This document shows positions 8,735-17,923 of a DNA stretch of 64,000 bases, in pieces. The position numbers and the translations under genes are program-made. This stretch comes from Bradyrhizobium sp. BR 10289. Lineage in GTDB: Bacteria > Pseudomonadota > Alphaproteobacteria > Rhizobiales > Xanthobacteraceae. Position 1 is the first letter of the stretch, and each line of letters opens with the position of its first letter. The stretch covers positions 1-64,000 of the forward strand of contig NZ_JACOFR010000035.1 of assembly GCF_019455385.1 (NCBI RefSeq). The letters are read 5' to 3'. The notes under the pieces were generated by a model that saw only the letters and a program-made list of their open reading frames with translations, made no database searches and was not told the origin of the DNA.

Positions 8735-9445
8735 TCAATAACAGCGCGAGGCCGCAATCGCGTGGACGCGGCGGTCGCCGAGCAGATGGGCGACAAAGCC
8801 GTTCTTCGGAAAGATCTTTGCGAACGCGGCATCGCGAATGCTGAGGCCGCCGGCATAGGCGCCGAACGCCGGCATCACCGCGCGCAGGCCGTCGCTGGCA
8901 AAACAACGTCGCTCCATCGAGCGGCCGCGCGCGGAGACGCGCGCCTTAGGATGGAGATGGCCGGCGATCTCGCCAGGCGCACCTGATGGCTCGTGGCGGA
9001 AGGTGATCGGTCCAACAGCGACTTCGTCGGCGATGGTGCCGCCGAGATCGCGCGGCAATGCCGGATCGTGATTGCCTGAAATCCAGATCCAGTCGCGGCC
9101 GGCCTGGAGTGCGGCGACGGCGGCGCGATCGTCCGGAGAGAGACGCTCATGCGCGGTGCGATCGTGAAAGCTGTCGCCGAGCGCGATGACGGTGCGCGGA
9201 TTATGGCGGGAGATGACAGCAGCGAGGCGACCGAGGGTGGCGAGCGTGTCGTAAGGCGGCAGCAGCACGCCGCGGGTGGCGAAGCTCGAGCCCTTCTCCA
9301 GATGCAGGTCGGAGACGACGAGCAGGCGCTGCTCGTCCCAGTACAGCGCGCCGGAGAGATCGGCGGCGAAGGTCACATCGCGGATGGTGACCCTGGAAAC
9401 GCGCATGTCCTCGACATCCCCCGAAACTAGCGCGCCCAAAGTCAC
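8735..9445 (-). CDS. pdeM: Ligase-associated DNA damage response endonuclease PdeM
   Basis: This is a calcineurin-like metallophosphoesterase of the PdeM family, which is encoded beside an Lhr-like helicase, an MBL exonuclease and an ATP-dependent ligase in many bacteria and is thought to act in DNA repair. Metal-binding motifs are visible: LLVVSDLHLEKG, ALGDSFHD, WISGNHD and IAGHLHPKAR. The start follows the helicase stop by three bases (TAA GAC GTG), which suggests translational coupling; an ATG at 9406 after GAGGAC is an alternative start. Length (236 aa) fits the family. Confidence 0.88.
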   Translation of the reverse strand: MTLGALVSGDVEDMRVSRVTIRDVTFAADLSGALYWDEQRLLVVSDLHLEKGSSFATRGVLLPPYDTLATLGRLAAVISRHNPRTVIALGDSFHDRTAHERLSPDDRAAVAALQAGRDWIWISGNHDPALPRDLGGTIADEVAVGPITFRHEPSGAPGEIAGHLHPKARVSARGRSMERRCFASDGLRAVMPAFGAYAGGLSIRDAAFAKIFPKNGFVAHLLGDRRVHAIAASRCY

Positions 9446-9448
9446 GTC

Positions 9449-12025
9449 TTACCCGCTTCTATCCATCGCCTCTTTGACCAGCTCATCGGCGGCTTCGGCC
9501 AACAGCTCGTCTGCTGCTTCGCCATAAACTGACTCGCGGCCGATTTCCAGCATCACAGGCACGGCGAGCGGAGAGACACGGTCGAGTTCCCGGTGGGTAA
9601 TGCGGCCCTGGATGCGCATCAGCATGTCGCTGAGACGGCGCAGATCGAGCAGGCCAGTGGCGGCATCGGCGCGGGCGGCACGCAAGAGGACGTGGTCGGC
9701 CTGGTGTTTGCGCAGAACGTCGTAGACGAGATCGGTCGAGAACAGCACCTGGCGGCGGCTCTTCTCTTCGCCGGTGTGGCGGCGCGCGATCAGGCCGGAG
9801 ATGATGGCACAGTTGCGGAATGTGCGCTTCATCAGCGCCGATTCGGCGAGCCAGGCTTCGAGGTCGTCGCCGAGCATATCAGGGTCGAACAGCGCGTTGA
9901 GGTCGATGCGGCCGTCGCGGATCATGGAGGAGAGGTCGCCGAGCGCCCAGATCGCCACCGCATATTCGTTGGCGACGAAGCCGAGCGGCCGGGCGCGGGC
10001 GCGCTCCAGCCGACGCGTCAGCAGCATGCCGAGCGTCTGGTGCGCGAGGCGGCCCTCGAAGGGATAGCAGACGATGTAATGCTTGTTGGCGCGGGGAAAA
10101 CTTTCCACGAGGAGCTCGCGTACGGCGGGCACGCGGCTGACGTCCCTTTGCAAAGACAGCCAATCCCGCACCTGCTCCGGCAGACCGTTCCACGCGCGGC
10201 CGTCATCGAGCAAGCGGCGGACGCGTTCGGCCAGATAGGTCGAAAGCGGAAACTTGCCGCCCATATAGGACGGCACTTTCGGATCCTTGTCATGCGCGCG
10301 TGAGACATAGACCTGGTCTTCCACCAGGGTTTCGTAGCGAACCACTTCGCCGCTGAACACAAAAGTGTCGCCGGGCGAGAGGCCCTCAATGAAAGCCTCC
10401 TCGATCTCGCCGAGCAAGCGGCCGCCGCGTGCGATCACGCCGGTCGATCCAGTACCGCCGCCGCCGCGCGAGCGCACCAGCCGCACCTTGAGCATGTCGT
10501 CCTCGACAATGGTGCCGACGTTCATCCGGTAGCTCTGGCGCACCTTTGGATTGGCGACGCGCCAGCGGCCCTCCTTATCCTGCTTGATGCGCGCGAAGCG
10601 CTCATAGGTTTTGAGCGCATAGCCGCCCGAGGCGACGAAATCGACGACGTCGTCGAAATCCTGCCGCGTGAGCCCGGCGTAGGGTGCTGCGGTGTTGACC
10701 TCGCCATAGAGATCGTCGCTGAAGAACGGCTCGCCGCAGGCGCAGCCGAGCACGTGCTGGGCCAGCACGTCGAGTGCGCCGGTGCGCAAGGGCGGCGTGT
10801 CCTGGGCGTTCTCGGCGATGGCGTCGATGGCGACGCGGCACTCCAGCACCTCGAAACGGTTCGCGGGCACCAGCACGGCGCGCGAGGCCTCGTCGAGACG
10901 ATGGTTGGCGCGGCCGATGCGCTGCATCAGGCGGGAGGATCCCTTGGGCGCGCCGATGTTGACGACGAGATCGACATCGCCCCAGTCGACGCCGAGGTCG
11001 AGCGATGAGGTGCAGACCACGCCGCGCAATCTGCCGGCCGACATGGCGTCCTCGACCTTGCGGCGCTGCGCGACATCGAGCGAGCCGTGGTGGAGCGCGA
11101 TGGCGAGGGCGTCGTCGTTCATGCTCCAAAGATTCTGGAACAGCATCTCGGCCTGGCTACGGGTATTGACGAAAACCAGCGTGGTCTTGTTGGCCTTGAT
11201 CAGCTCGTAGATCTCGGGAAGCGCATGGCGCGCGCTGTGGCCGGCCCAAGGCAGCCGTTCACGCGTATCGAGCATCTCGACTTGCGGCGGCGCGGCGCCG
11301 CCTGCGACGACGATGTCGGCGGCCGCCTCCTTGCCGCCCGGCTGCGGCACCAAGAAACGCGCGAGCTGGTCCGGCTCGGCGACGGTCGCGGACAAGCCGA
11401 TCGCGCGCATCTGCGGCGCCAGCCGCCACAGCCGCGCAAGGCCGAGTGACAAGAGATCGCCGCGCTTGGACGTCACCAGCGCGTGCAGCTCGTCGAGCAC
11501 GATGCGTTTGAGGGAGGAAAACAAAAACGGCGCGTCGTCGGAGGAAAGCAGCAACGCGAGCTGCTCCGGCGTCGTCAGCAGGATATCCGGCGGATAGCGC
11601 CGCTGCCGCTGGCGCCGCGACACCGGCGTGTCGCCGGTGCGGGTTTCGACCTTGATCGGCAACGCCATCTCGGCGATCGGACGCTCGAGGTTGCGGGCGA
11701 TGTCAACGGCGAGCGCCTTGAGCGGGGAGATGTAGAGCGTGTGGAGGCCGGCGCTGCGCTGGACGGAACGGCCCGTGGAGACCACGGATTTCGCCGGTGT
11801 CGCCGGTGCAGAGCTCAGCTCCACCAGCGTCGGCAGAAAGCCCGCCAGCGTCTTGCCGGCCCCGGTCGGCGCGATCAGCAATGCGGAGCGGTCCTCGCGC
11901 GCCTTTTCCAGCAGCGCAAGCTGATGCGCGCGCGGCGACCAGCCGCGCGCCGCGAACCACTTCTGGAAGCGGTCGGGCAGCAGCGGGGCCGGCTCGGCCG
12001 GGATTTTGAGGATGCGGGGCGGCAC
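9449..12025 (-). CDS. Ligase-associated DEXH-box helicase (Lhr-Core type)
   Basis: An 858-residue superfamily 2 helicase of the Lhr family. Motifs in order: Walker A IAPTGAGKT near residue 58, LYISPLKALAVD (Ia), DILLTTPEQLALLL, VLDELHAL (DEVH-type motif II), IGLSATV (III), LVFVNTRSQAEMLFQNL (IV), GVVCTSSLDLGVDWGDVDLVV (V) and QRIGRANHR (VI). The C-terminal half holds the Lhr winged-helix and beta-barrel regions. It is immediately upstream of pdeM; the other two partners of the known four-gene set lie at 14543-17277 on the opposite strand. The start is GTG at 12025 with a weak ribosome site. Confidence 0.93.
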   Translation of the reverse strand: MPPRILKIPAEPAPLLPDRFQKWFAARGWSPRAHQLALLEKAREDRSALLIAPTGAGKTLAGFLPTLVELSSAPATPAKSVVSTGRSVQRSAGLHTLYISPLKALAVDIARNLERPIAEMALPIKVETRTGDTPVSRRQRQRRYPPDILLTTPEQLALLLSSDDAPFLFSSLKRIVLDELHALVTSKRGDLLSLGLARLWRLAPQMRAIGLSATVAEPDQLARFLVPQPGGKEAAADIVVAGGAAPPQVEMLDTRERLPWAGHSARHALPEIYELIKANKTTLVFVNTRSQAEMLFQNLWSMNDDALAIALHHGSLDVAQRRKVEDAMSAGRLRGVVCTSSLDLGVDWGDVDLVVNIGAPKGSSRLMQRIGRANHRLDEASRAVLVPANRFEVLECRVAIDAIAENAQDTPPLRTGALDVLAQHVLGCACGEPFFSDDLYGEVNTAAPYAGLTRQDFDDVVDFVASGGYALKTYERFARIKQDKEGRWRVANPKVRQSYRMNVGTIVEDDMLKVRLVRSRGGGGTGSTGVIARGGRLLGEIEEAFIEGLSPGDTFVFSGEVVRYETLVEDQVYVSRAHDKDPKVPSYMGGKFPLSTYLAERVRRLLDDGRAWNGLPEQVRDWLSLQRDVSRVPAVRELLVESFPRANKHYIVCYPFEGRLAHQTLGMLLTRRLERARARPLGFVANEYAVAIWALGDLSSMIRDGRIDLNALFDPDMLGDDLEAWLAESALMKRTFRNCAIISGLIARRHTGEEKSRRQVLFSTDLVYDVLRKHQADHVLLRAARADAATGLLDLRRLSDMLMRIQGRITHRELDRVSPLAVPVMLEIGRESVYGEAADELLAEAADELVKEAMDRSG

Positions 12026-12091
12026 GGCATCACAGGTAAGCCGTGGGAATGGGTTCGTCGAGGGGTGGGAGGACTTAAGCGCTGGGCACCG

Positions 12092-12240
12092 CTTCCCCTC
12101 TCCCCTTGTGGGAGAGGGTGGATCGCCGCGAAGCGGCGAGACGGGTGAGGGGTTTCCATCCTCGCTAACAGTCTGACGCGTGGACAGACCCCCTCATCCG
12201 GCGCTTCGCGCCACCTTCTCGCACAAGGGAAGAAGGAAAG
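12092..12240. repeat. Dispersed palindromic repeat, 'cctctcccc' family, copy 3 (diverged)
   Basis: Between the helicase gene and the ABC binding-protein gene are CCCCTCTCCCCTTGTGGGAG, GGATCGCCGCGAAGCGGCGA, GGGTGAGGGG and CCCCCTCATCCGGCGC, related in layout to the repeats at 4641 and 7043 but more diverged. No gene is visible in the 219-bp gap. Confidence 0.6.
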
Positions 12241-12244
12241 GAGA

Positions 12245-13474
12245 TTACTCCGACATCGGCTTGTCGGAGATGTCCCAATCCTTGCCGCTGAAGGTGGAGA
12301 TGAAGAGCGTCTTCATCGGCGTGTAGTCGTCAGGCGTATAGTCATAGGTAACGCCGTCGAGGAAATAGGGCGAGTGGAAGCCCTTGAGGTTGGAGGCCTG
12401 CTTCAGCACGTTGGCGCGGGTGAGATCGTCGCCGCAACGGCGCAGGATCTCGCCCATGGTGACCGCCTGGCCGTAGCCGGCGAAGGCGATGGTGTTGTCG
12501 GGGTCGATCGCCGGCGTGTATTTCTTGCGCAGCTCCTCGAACGCCATCACGTCGGGGTCCTTCTCCCATTTCGGCAGGCCGACCTCCTTGTTGTAGCGGA
12601 TGGCCACGATGCCGGTGGCATTCTCGAGACCCGCAGCGTTGAGGATCGAGCGCCCGGTCGAACCGGCCGACAGCAGCTGCAGCGGCTTCCAGCCGAGCTC
12701 GGCCACTTTGCGGATCGACTGCGACGTCGCCTTGCCGGTGGTGATGTTGTAGAAGACGTCCGCGCCCGACTTCGAGAGATTGATGAGCTGGGAATCGACC
12801 GTCGGATCGGTGAGATCGTAGGTCTGCTCCATGATGACAGATGCGGTGCCGCCGGCGTCCGCCAGAACCTTCTTGAACGGACCGAGGAAGTCGCGGCCGA
12901 AATCGTCGTTCTGGTAGAGGATGCCGACCTTCGCATTCGGCTTCACGGCGACGACGTGCCGCGCCAGGATGCGCGCCTCGGTCGGGTAGAGCGGCAGGCC
13001 CGCCATCGTCCATTTGAATTCTTTCGGGTTGTTCCACTTGGACGCACCGGTGTTGAGCAGCAGCTGCGGCACGCCCTTGGAATTGAGATATTTGTGCACG
13101 GAAGTCTGCGGCGCGGTGCCGAGCGAGCCGTAGAGCGCGAGCACCTCTTCCTGCTCGACCAGGCGCCGCGTCGCCTCGACGCATTTCGGCGCGCTGTAGG
13201 CGTCGTCCATGGTGAGAAACTTGACCTTGCGCCCGTTGATGCCGCCCTTCTCGTTCAGCATCTGGAAATAGGCTTCGCCGATGCGGCCCAAGACGCCGTA
13301 GAGCGAGCCGGGACCGGAATGCGGCACGGTCTGCCCGATCTTGATTTCGGTGTCGCTGGCACCCGCGTCGTATTTCTTCTCCGCCGCCCAGACGTAAGGC
13401 GCAGGCAAGGTCGATGCGGCGATGGTGGCGAGCGCGCCGGCGCTGAAATCGCGCCGCGATGGATTCTTTGTCAT
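12245..13474 (-). CDS. ABC transporter substrate-binding protein, branched-chain amino acid/amide type
   Basis: A 409-residue periplasmic binding protein of the LivJ-like type (Peripla_BP_6). The N-terminus NPSRRDFSAGALATIAASTLPAPYVWA has an SRRDF twin-arginine-like motif and a hydrophobic stretch, so export by Tat or Sec. The mature part begins IKIGQTVPHSGPGSLYGVLG and carries NGRKVKFLTMDDAYSAPK, both typical of the family. The ATG at 13474 has GGGAGGAAC upstream; the frame extends further without support. No permease or ATPase genes are adjacent, so it is an orphan; the ligand is unknown. Confidence 0.9.
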   Translation of the reverse strand: MTKNPSRRDFSAGALATIAASTLPAPYVWAAEKKYDAGASDTEIKIGQTVPHSGPGSLYGVLGRIGEAYFQMLNEKGGINGRKVKFLTMDDAYSAPKCVEATRRLVEQEEVLALYGSLGTAPQTSVHKYLNSKGVPQLLLNTGASKWNNPKEFKWTMAGLPLYPTEARILARHVVAVKPNAKVGILYQNDDFGRDFLGPFKKVLADAGGTASVIMEQTYDLTDPTVDSQLINLSKSGADVFYNITTGKATSQSIRKVAELGWKPLQLLSAGSTGRSILNAAGLENATGIVAIRYNKEVGLPKWEKDPDVMAFEELRKKYTPAIDPDNTIAFAGYGQAVTMGEILRRCGDDLTRANVLKQASNLKGFHSPYFLDGVTYDYTPDDYTPMKTLFISTFSGKDWDISDKPMSE

Positions 13475-13600
13475 TGTTCGTTCCTCCCTAGCGGGCGCAT
13501 TGTGCTGGGAACGGAGCACGGCTCGCAAGCAGGAAGTCGTCGCGTTGCGACGCAATGACGCCGGAATCAGAGTGAGTCAGCGCCTAGACTCAAGTTTCTC

Positions 13601-14527
13601 TCAAGCTTTCTCGGCGACGACGACGAGACCGCGCACCGGCTCGTTGTTCTCGTTGCGCGGCGAGCATGGCTCCAGCGTGAGCAGCTTCAGGCCAGCCTTG
13701 GCAATGACGCCGCGCACATATTCCGCTGAATGGGCATAGCGCAGGCCCTCGCCGAGCACGATGCCGTCGCCTGCATGCGTCTCCAGCGTGAAGGCGAGCA
13801 CGCCGCCGGAGACGAGCACGCGCCTGGCTTCGGTGAGAACAGGCGTGAGATCGGAGAGATAGACGAACGCGTCGGCCGCGACGACGAGATTCGCGCATCC
13901 ATCGGCCTTGGCGCGCAAGCCCTCGATCATGTCGGCGACTTCGAGCTCGGCATAGAGCCCGGTGGCACGCGCCTCCTTGATCATGCCGGGCGACAGATCG
14001 ATGCCGATGAAATGATCGACCTGTTTTGCGAACGCCGCAGCCGCAAGTCCGGTACCGCAGCCGAGATCGATGGTGCGCTTGAAGAAGGCCGGCTTCTTCG
14101 CCGCGACGCGCGCGGCCAGCACCGCCTTGAAGATCAGGCTAGGTGCGCGGTAGCCCAGATCGTTGATCAACGCGTGCTCGAAGCGCGGCGCGTATTGGTC
14201 GAACAGCGCCTGCACATAGGCCTTCGGCATTTCGGCGAGCTGCGCATCGCCGAGCCGGATCAGGTGCAGGCCGGCGCCGTGCTGGTCTTCAGGATCGGAC
14301 CGCCGCGCTTCTCGAAACGCCGCGATCGCCTTGTCGCGCTCGCCGAGCTGAAGGCGGATCTCGCCGAGCGTGAACCAGGCCGAGGTGAAGTTTGGCGCGA
14401 GCTCGATGGCCTGCTCGATGAGGTCGGCGGCGGCGGGCAGATCGCCCTTGAGTTGGAGGTCGCGCGCGAACTCGAAACGGCGGTCGGCCATGAGATCGCC
14501 GGAGGTCAGGAACAGGCGGGGCGGCAT
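13601..14527 (-). CDS. TPR-containing class I SAM-dependent methyltransferase
   Basis: A 308-residue protein. Residues about 15-75 form two TPR-like helical repeats (DLIEQAIELAPNFTSAWFTLGEIRLQLGERDKAIAAFREA), followed by a Rossmann methyltransferase domain with the SAM-binding motif TIDLGCGTGLAAAAFA and FIGIDLSPGMIKEA. The fusion of TPR repeats to a methyltransferase suggests a protein or macromolecular substrate. It sits between the binding-protein gene and, divergently, the ligase-associated exonuclease, only 15 bp from the latter. Confidence 0.85.
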   Translation of the reverse strand: MPPRLFLTSGDLMADRRFEFARDLQLKGDLPAAADLIEQAIELAPNFTSAWFTLGEIRLQLGERDKAIAAFREARRSDPEDQHGAGLHLIRLGDAQLAEMPKAYVQALFDQYAPRFEHALINDLGYRAPSLIFKAVLAARVAAKKPAFFKRTIDLGCGTGLAAAAFAKQVDHFIGIDLSPGMIKEARATGLYAELEVADMIEGLRAKADGCANLVVAADAFVYLSDLTPVLTEARRVLVSGGVLAFTLETHAGDGIVLGEGLRYAHSAEYVRGVIAKAGLKLLTLEPCSPRNENNEPVRGLVVVAEKA

Positions 14528-14542
14528 TGAAGGAACCGGAGG

Positions 14543-15619
14543 ATGACTCGAAGAATTGACGGCGCAGCCTATATGACAGAAATGCGCCCGCAAGACATCC
14601 TGCTGCCAACAGCTGCCGGCCTGTGCTGCAAGCCCGGCGGCTTCCACATCGACCCTGTCCGACCGGTGGAGCGGGCCGTGATCACCCACGGCCATTCCGA
14701 CCACGCCCGCGCCGGCCACGGCGCCGTGCTGGCGACGCAGGAAACGCTCGACATGATGCGGCTGCGCTACGGCGAGAATTTTGCCGGATCGACGCAAGTC
14801 ATCAGCTATGGCGAGGAGATCCGGCTTGGCGACGTCAAGGTGAAGTTTCACCCGGCCGGCCATGTGCTGGGCTCGGCGCAGATCGCGGTAACCTGCAAAG
14901 ACACCTGCATCGTCGCCTCCGGCGACTACAAGGATGCGCCCGACCCGACCTGCACGCCGTTCGAGCTGGTGCCCTGCGACGTCTTCATCACCGAGGCCAC
15001 TTTCGGCCTGCCGGTGTTCCGGCATGGCGATGCCGCGGACGAGGTGAAGAAGCTGCTGGCTTCGGTCGCACTGTTTCCCGAGCGGGCACATCTCGTCGGC
15101 GCCTATTCGCTCGGCAAGGCGCAGCGCGTGATGAAGCTGCTGCGGCTCGCCGGCTATGACGCGCCGATCTATCTGCACGGCGCGATGGAGAAGATCACGT
15201 ATTACTACCAGAGCCGCGGCATCGAGCTCGGCGAGCTCAGGCCGGTGGCCGGCATGAAGAAGGCGGCGCTCGCCGGCACCATCACGCTGGCTCCGCCGTC
15301 GGCGACATCGGATATCTGGGCGCGGCGCTTCCCCGATCCCGTCACTGCGTTTGCCTCGGGTTGGATGCGCGTGCGCGCCCGCGCGCGGCAGGGCGGCATC
15401 GAATTGCCGCTGGTGATTTCCGACCACGCCGATTGGGACGGCCTCACTGCAACGATCGCGGCGACCGGCGCCGGCGAGATCTGGGTCACCCACGGCCAGG
15501 AAGACGCGCTGGTGCATTGGTGCAAGTCACGCGGACTGCGGGCGCAGCCGCTCGATCTCGTCGGCTATGGCGACGAGGAAGAGAGCGAGACGCCGCCTCA
15601 AGGCGAGGCGGAGGCATGA
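14543..15619 (+). CDS. Ligase-associated DNA exonuclease, MBL fold
   Basis: A 358-residue metallo-beta-lactamase/beta-CASP nuclease of the group encoded with ATP-dependent DNA ligases. The metal-binding motif THGHSDHARAGH is near residue 50, and HVLGSAQI, ASGDYKD, LVGAYSLGKAQR and ISDHADWDGL are the later beta-CASP motifs. It probably resects DNA ends before ligation. Its stop overlaps the ligase start (ATGA), so the two are translationally coupled. The ATG at 14543 has GGAGG immediately adjacent; ATGs at 14573 and 14582 are alternative starts. Confidence 0.9.
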   Translation: MTRRIDGAAYMTEMRPQDILLPTAAGLCCKPGGFHIDPVRPVERAVITHGHSDHARAGHGAVLATQETLDMMRLRYGENFAGSTQVISYGEEIRLGDVKVKFHPAGHVLGSAQIAVTCKDTCIVASGDYKDAPDPTCTPFELVPCDVFITEATFGLPVFRHGDAADEVKKLLASVALFPERAHLVGAYSLGKAQRVMKLLRLAGYDAPIYLHGAMEKITYYYQSRGIELGELRPVAGMKKAALAGTITLAPPSATSDIWARRFPDPVTAFASGWMRVRARARQGGIELPLVISDHADWDGLTATIAATGAGEIWVTHGQEDALVHWCKSRGLRAQPLDLVGYGDEEESETPPQGEAEA

Positions 15620-17277
15620 ACCGCTTCGCCGAACTTCTGGACCGCCTCGCCTACGAGCCCGGCCGCAACAACAAGCTGCGGCTGATCACCGCCTATTTTC
15701 GCGAGGTCGGCGATCCCGACCGCGGCTACGCGCTGGCGGCACTGACCGGCGCGCTGAGCTTCAAGCATGCCAAGCCGGCGCTGATCCGCGATCTCATCGC
15801 ATCGCGCACGGATGAGGTGCTGTTCGGGTTGAGCTACGACTATGTCGGCGATCTCTCGGAGACGGTGGCGCTGATGTGGCCGAAGGCCGCGATGGCGGCT
15901 CACAACAACCCGCCGCCTCCGACCCTCACCGAGGTCGTCACCACGCTCCGCACCCTCGGCAAGACCGAGCTGCCGAAGCAGCTCGAACGCTGGCTCGATG
16001 AGCTCGACGAGACCGGCCGCTGGGCGCTGCTGAAGCTTGTCACCGGCGCATTGCGCATCGGCATCTCGGCGCGCCTCGCCAAGACCGCAGCCGCCGCGCT
16101 CGGCGACAAGGACCCGCATGAGATCGAGCTGATCTGGCCCGGCCTCTCGCCACCCTATCTCGACCTGTTCGCCTGGCTGGAAGGCCGCAGCGAGAAGCCG
16201 GTCAATCGCGATCCCGCACCGTTCCGCCCCGTCATGCTGGCGCATGCGATCGAGGACGGCGATTTCGCCGCGCTCGATCCCGCCGACTATATCGCCGAGT
16301 GGAAATGGGACGGCATCCGCGTGCAGGCCGTGGCCGGCCGCGACGAGCGCGGCCAGATCACCGCGCGGCTCTATTCGCGCACCGGAGAGGACATCACCGG
16401 CAGCTTTCCGGACCTCGTGCCGTCGCTGCGGCTACCCGGCGCGATCGACGGCGAGCTCTTGATCCTGCGCGAGGGCCGCGTGCAGAGCTTCAACGTCCTG
16501 CAACAGCGCCTCAACCGCAAGGTCGTCTCGCCCAAGCTGATCAAGGAATTTCCGATTCACCTGCGCGCCTATGACCTGCTGGGCGATGACGAGAACGATC
16601 TGCGCGAGCTGCCGTTCGCCGAGCGGCGCGAGCGGCTGGAAACCTTCATCGGCAAGCTTGGCGATCCCCGCATCGATCTCTCGCCGACTGTGCCCTTCGC
16701 GAGCTGGGACGCGCTCACCGCCGCGCGCGCCGATCCCGCAAGCGCTGGCGCGGGTGAAGACGCCGATGCCGTCGAGGGCGTGATGCTGAAGCGGCGCGAT
16801 GCGCCTTATCTGCCGGGGCGACCGAAGGGACAATGGTGGAAGTGGAAGCGCGATCCGCACATCATCGATGCCGTGCTGATGTATGCGCAGCGCGGGCATG
16901 GCAAGCGTTCGTCCTATTATTCCGACTACACTTTTGGCGTCTGGACCGAAGGCGCTGACGGTGATGAGCTGGTGCCGGTCGGCAAGGCTTATTTCGGCTT
17001 CACCGACGAGGAGCTGCTGCAGATCGATCGCTTCGTCCGCCGCAACACCACGGAAAAGTTCGGCCCGGTGCGGCACGTCGTGCACGAGGGCGACAAGGGC
17101 CTGGTGCTGGAGGTCGCCTTCGAAGGACTGCAGCGTTCGCCGCGGCACAAATCCGGCGTCGCCATGCGCTTTCCCCGCATCAGCCGCCTGCGCTGGGACA
17201 AGCCGCCGCGAGAAGCCGACCGGCTGGAGACGCTGGAGAAGATGCTGAAGGCGGAGGCGGCGGAGGTTGAGGCGTGA
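15616..17277 (+). CDS. ATP-dependent DNA ligase (cluster-type, repair)
   Basis: A 553-residue ATP-dependent ligase. An N-terminal helical DNA-binding domain (about 1-200) precedes the nucleotidyltransferase domain, with the adenylated lysine in EWKWDGIRVQ, then SRTGEDIT, AIDGELL, AVEGVMLKRRDAPY and the GQWWKWKR motif; an OB-fold domain (about 420-540) completes it. It lacks the polymerase and phosphoesterase domains of LigD, so it belongs to the free-standing type found with Lhr/PdeM/exonuclease. It overlaps the upstream exonuclease gene by four bases. Confidence 0.93.
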   Translation: MNRFAELLDRLAYEPGRNNKLRLITAYFREVGDPDRGYALAALTGALSFKHAKPALIRDLIASRTDEVLFGLSYDYVGDLSETVALMWPKAAMAAHNNPPPPTLTEVVTTLRTLGKTELPKQLERWLDELDETGRWALLKLVTGALRIGISARLAKTAAAALGDKDPHEIELIWPGLSPPYLDLFAWLEGRSEKPVNRDPAPFRPVMLAHAIEDGDFAALDPADYIAEWKWDGIRVQAVAGRDERGQITARLYSRTGEDITGSFPDLVPSLRLPGAIDGELLILREGRVQSFNVLQQRLNRKVVSPKLIKEFPIHLRAYDLLGDDENDLRELPFAERRERLETFIGKLGDPRIDLSPTVPFASWDALTAARADPASAGAGEDADAVEGVMLKRRDAPYLPGRPKGQWWKWKRDPHIIDAVLMYAQRGHGKRSSYYSDYTFGVWTEGADGDELVPVGKAYFGFTDEELLQIDRFVRRNTTEKFGPVRHVVHEGDKGLVLEVAFEGLQRSPRHKSGVAMRFPRISRLRWDKPPREADRLETLEKMLKAEAAEVEA

Positions 17278-17591
17278 AACGTGCGAGGCTGATTATCGCC
17301 ACGACGGCGGTGCGCTCCCTCTCCCGCTTGCGGGAGAGGGGTGGGGAGAGGGCTTTCTCCGCAACGGGACAATCCCCTAGAGGAAAAAACCCTCACCCGC
17401 CACGCTCTGCGAGCGTGTCGGCCTCTCCCGCAAGCGGGAGAGGCCGGAGCCCGCGGCAGCAGCGTGCCAAATCGAAGCTCGACATATCCGCACGAATTAA
17501 ACTCCGGTAACCCGATTGACGCGCCGTTGCGGGTTCCCCATGTGCCTCGCCGTGCCCTATAATGGGGTCGAATCCCCTCAAGGAGTTTGAG
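17278..17591. repeat. Intergenic region with dispersed 'cctctcccgc' repeat, copy 4
   Basis: This 314-bp gap holds hairpin arms CTCTCCCGCTTGCGGGAG at about 17312-17338 and GCCTCTCCCGCAAGCGGGAG at about 17431-17452, with CCCTCACCCGCCACGC between. The last 130 bp lead into the next gene and end in an AGGAG ribosome site. I see no gene in it. Confidence 0.65.
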
Positions 17592-17894
17592 ATGGTCCAA
17601 GACGTCAGAGACATGCCGGCCGGCCGCAGCGATGGGCTGAACCGCTTTCTCGGCGGCTCGCCGCTGGCTGTCGCGTTTCGCCTGGTCCTGCTCTCGATCC
17701 TGGTCGGCGTCGTGCTGGCAGCGATCGGCTTCGATCCCTGGAACATCATCAACAGCATTCGCCTGCTGTTCCAGCGTCTGTGGGATCTCGGCTTCGATGC
17801 CGTGAACTGGTTGTGGCGCTACTTCCTCCTCGGCGCCGTCATCGTGATCCCGATCTGGCTGCTCTCGCGCATCTTCGGCGCGCCGCGCCGCTAA
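17592..17894 (+). CDS. Small membrane protein (DUF6460-like)
   Basis: A 100-residue protein with an amphipathic N-terminus and two hydrophobic segments (about 30-52 and 75-94) separated by GFDPWNIINSIRLLFQRLWDLGFDAVNWLWRY. This resembles the small integral membrane proteins grouped as DUF6460 in Rhizobiales; the assignment is from memory. The ATG at 17592 has AGGAG eight bases upstream. Function unknown. The MBL-hydrolase gene follows 29 bp later and may be co-transcribed. Confidence 0.7.
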   Translation: MVQDVRDMPAGRSDGLNRFLGGSPLAVAFRLVLLSILVGVVLAAIGFDPWNIINSIRLLFQRLWDLGFDAVNWLWRYFLLGAVIVIPIWLLSRIFGAPRR

Positions 17895-17923
17895 CGCCGG
17901 ACAAATTCAGGGAGTCGCAGCCG

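Noticed and set aside
13601..15517. A 638-residue minus-strand frame through the exonuclease gene
   Set aside because: Only the last 308 residues (from the ATG at 14527) are the TPR-methyltransferase; the first part is a shadow of the exonuclease on the other strand.
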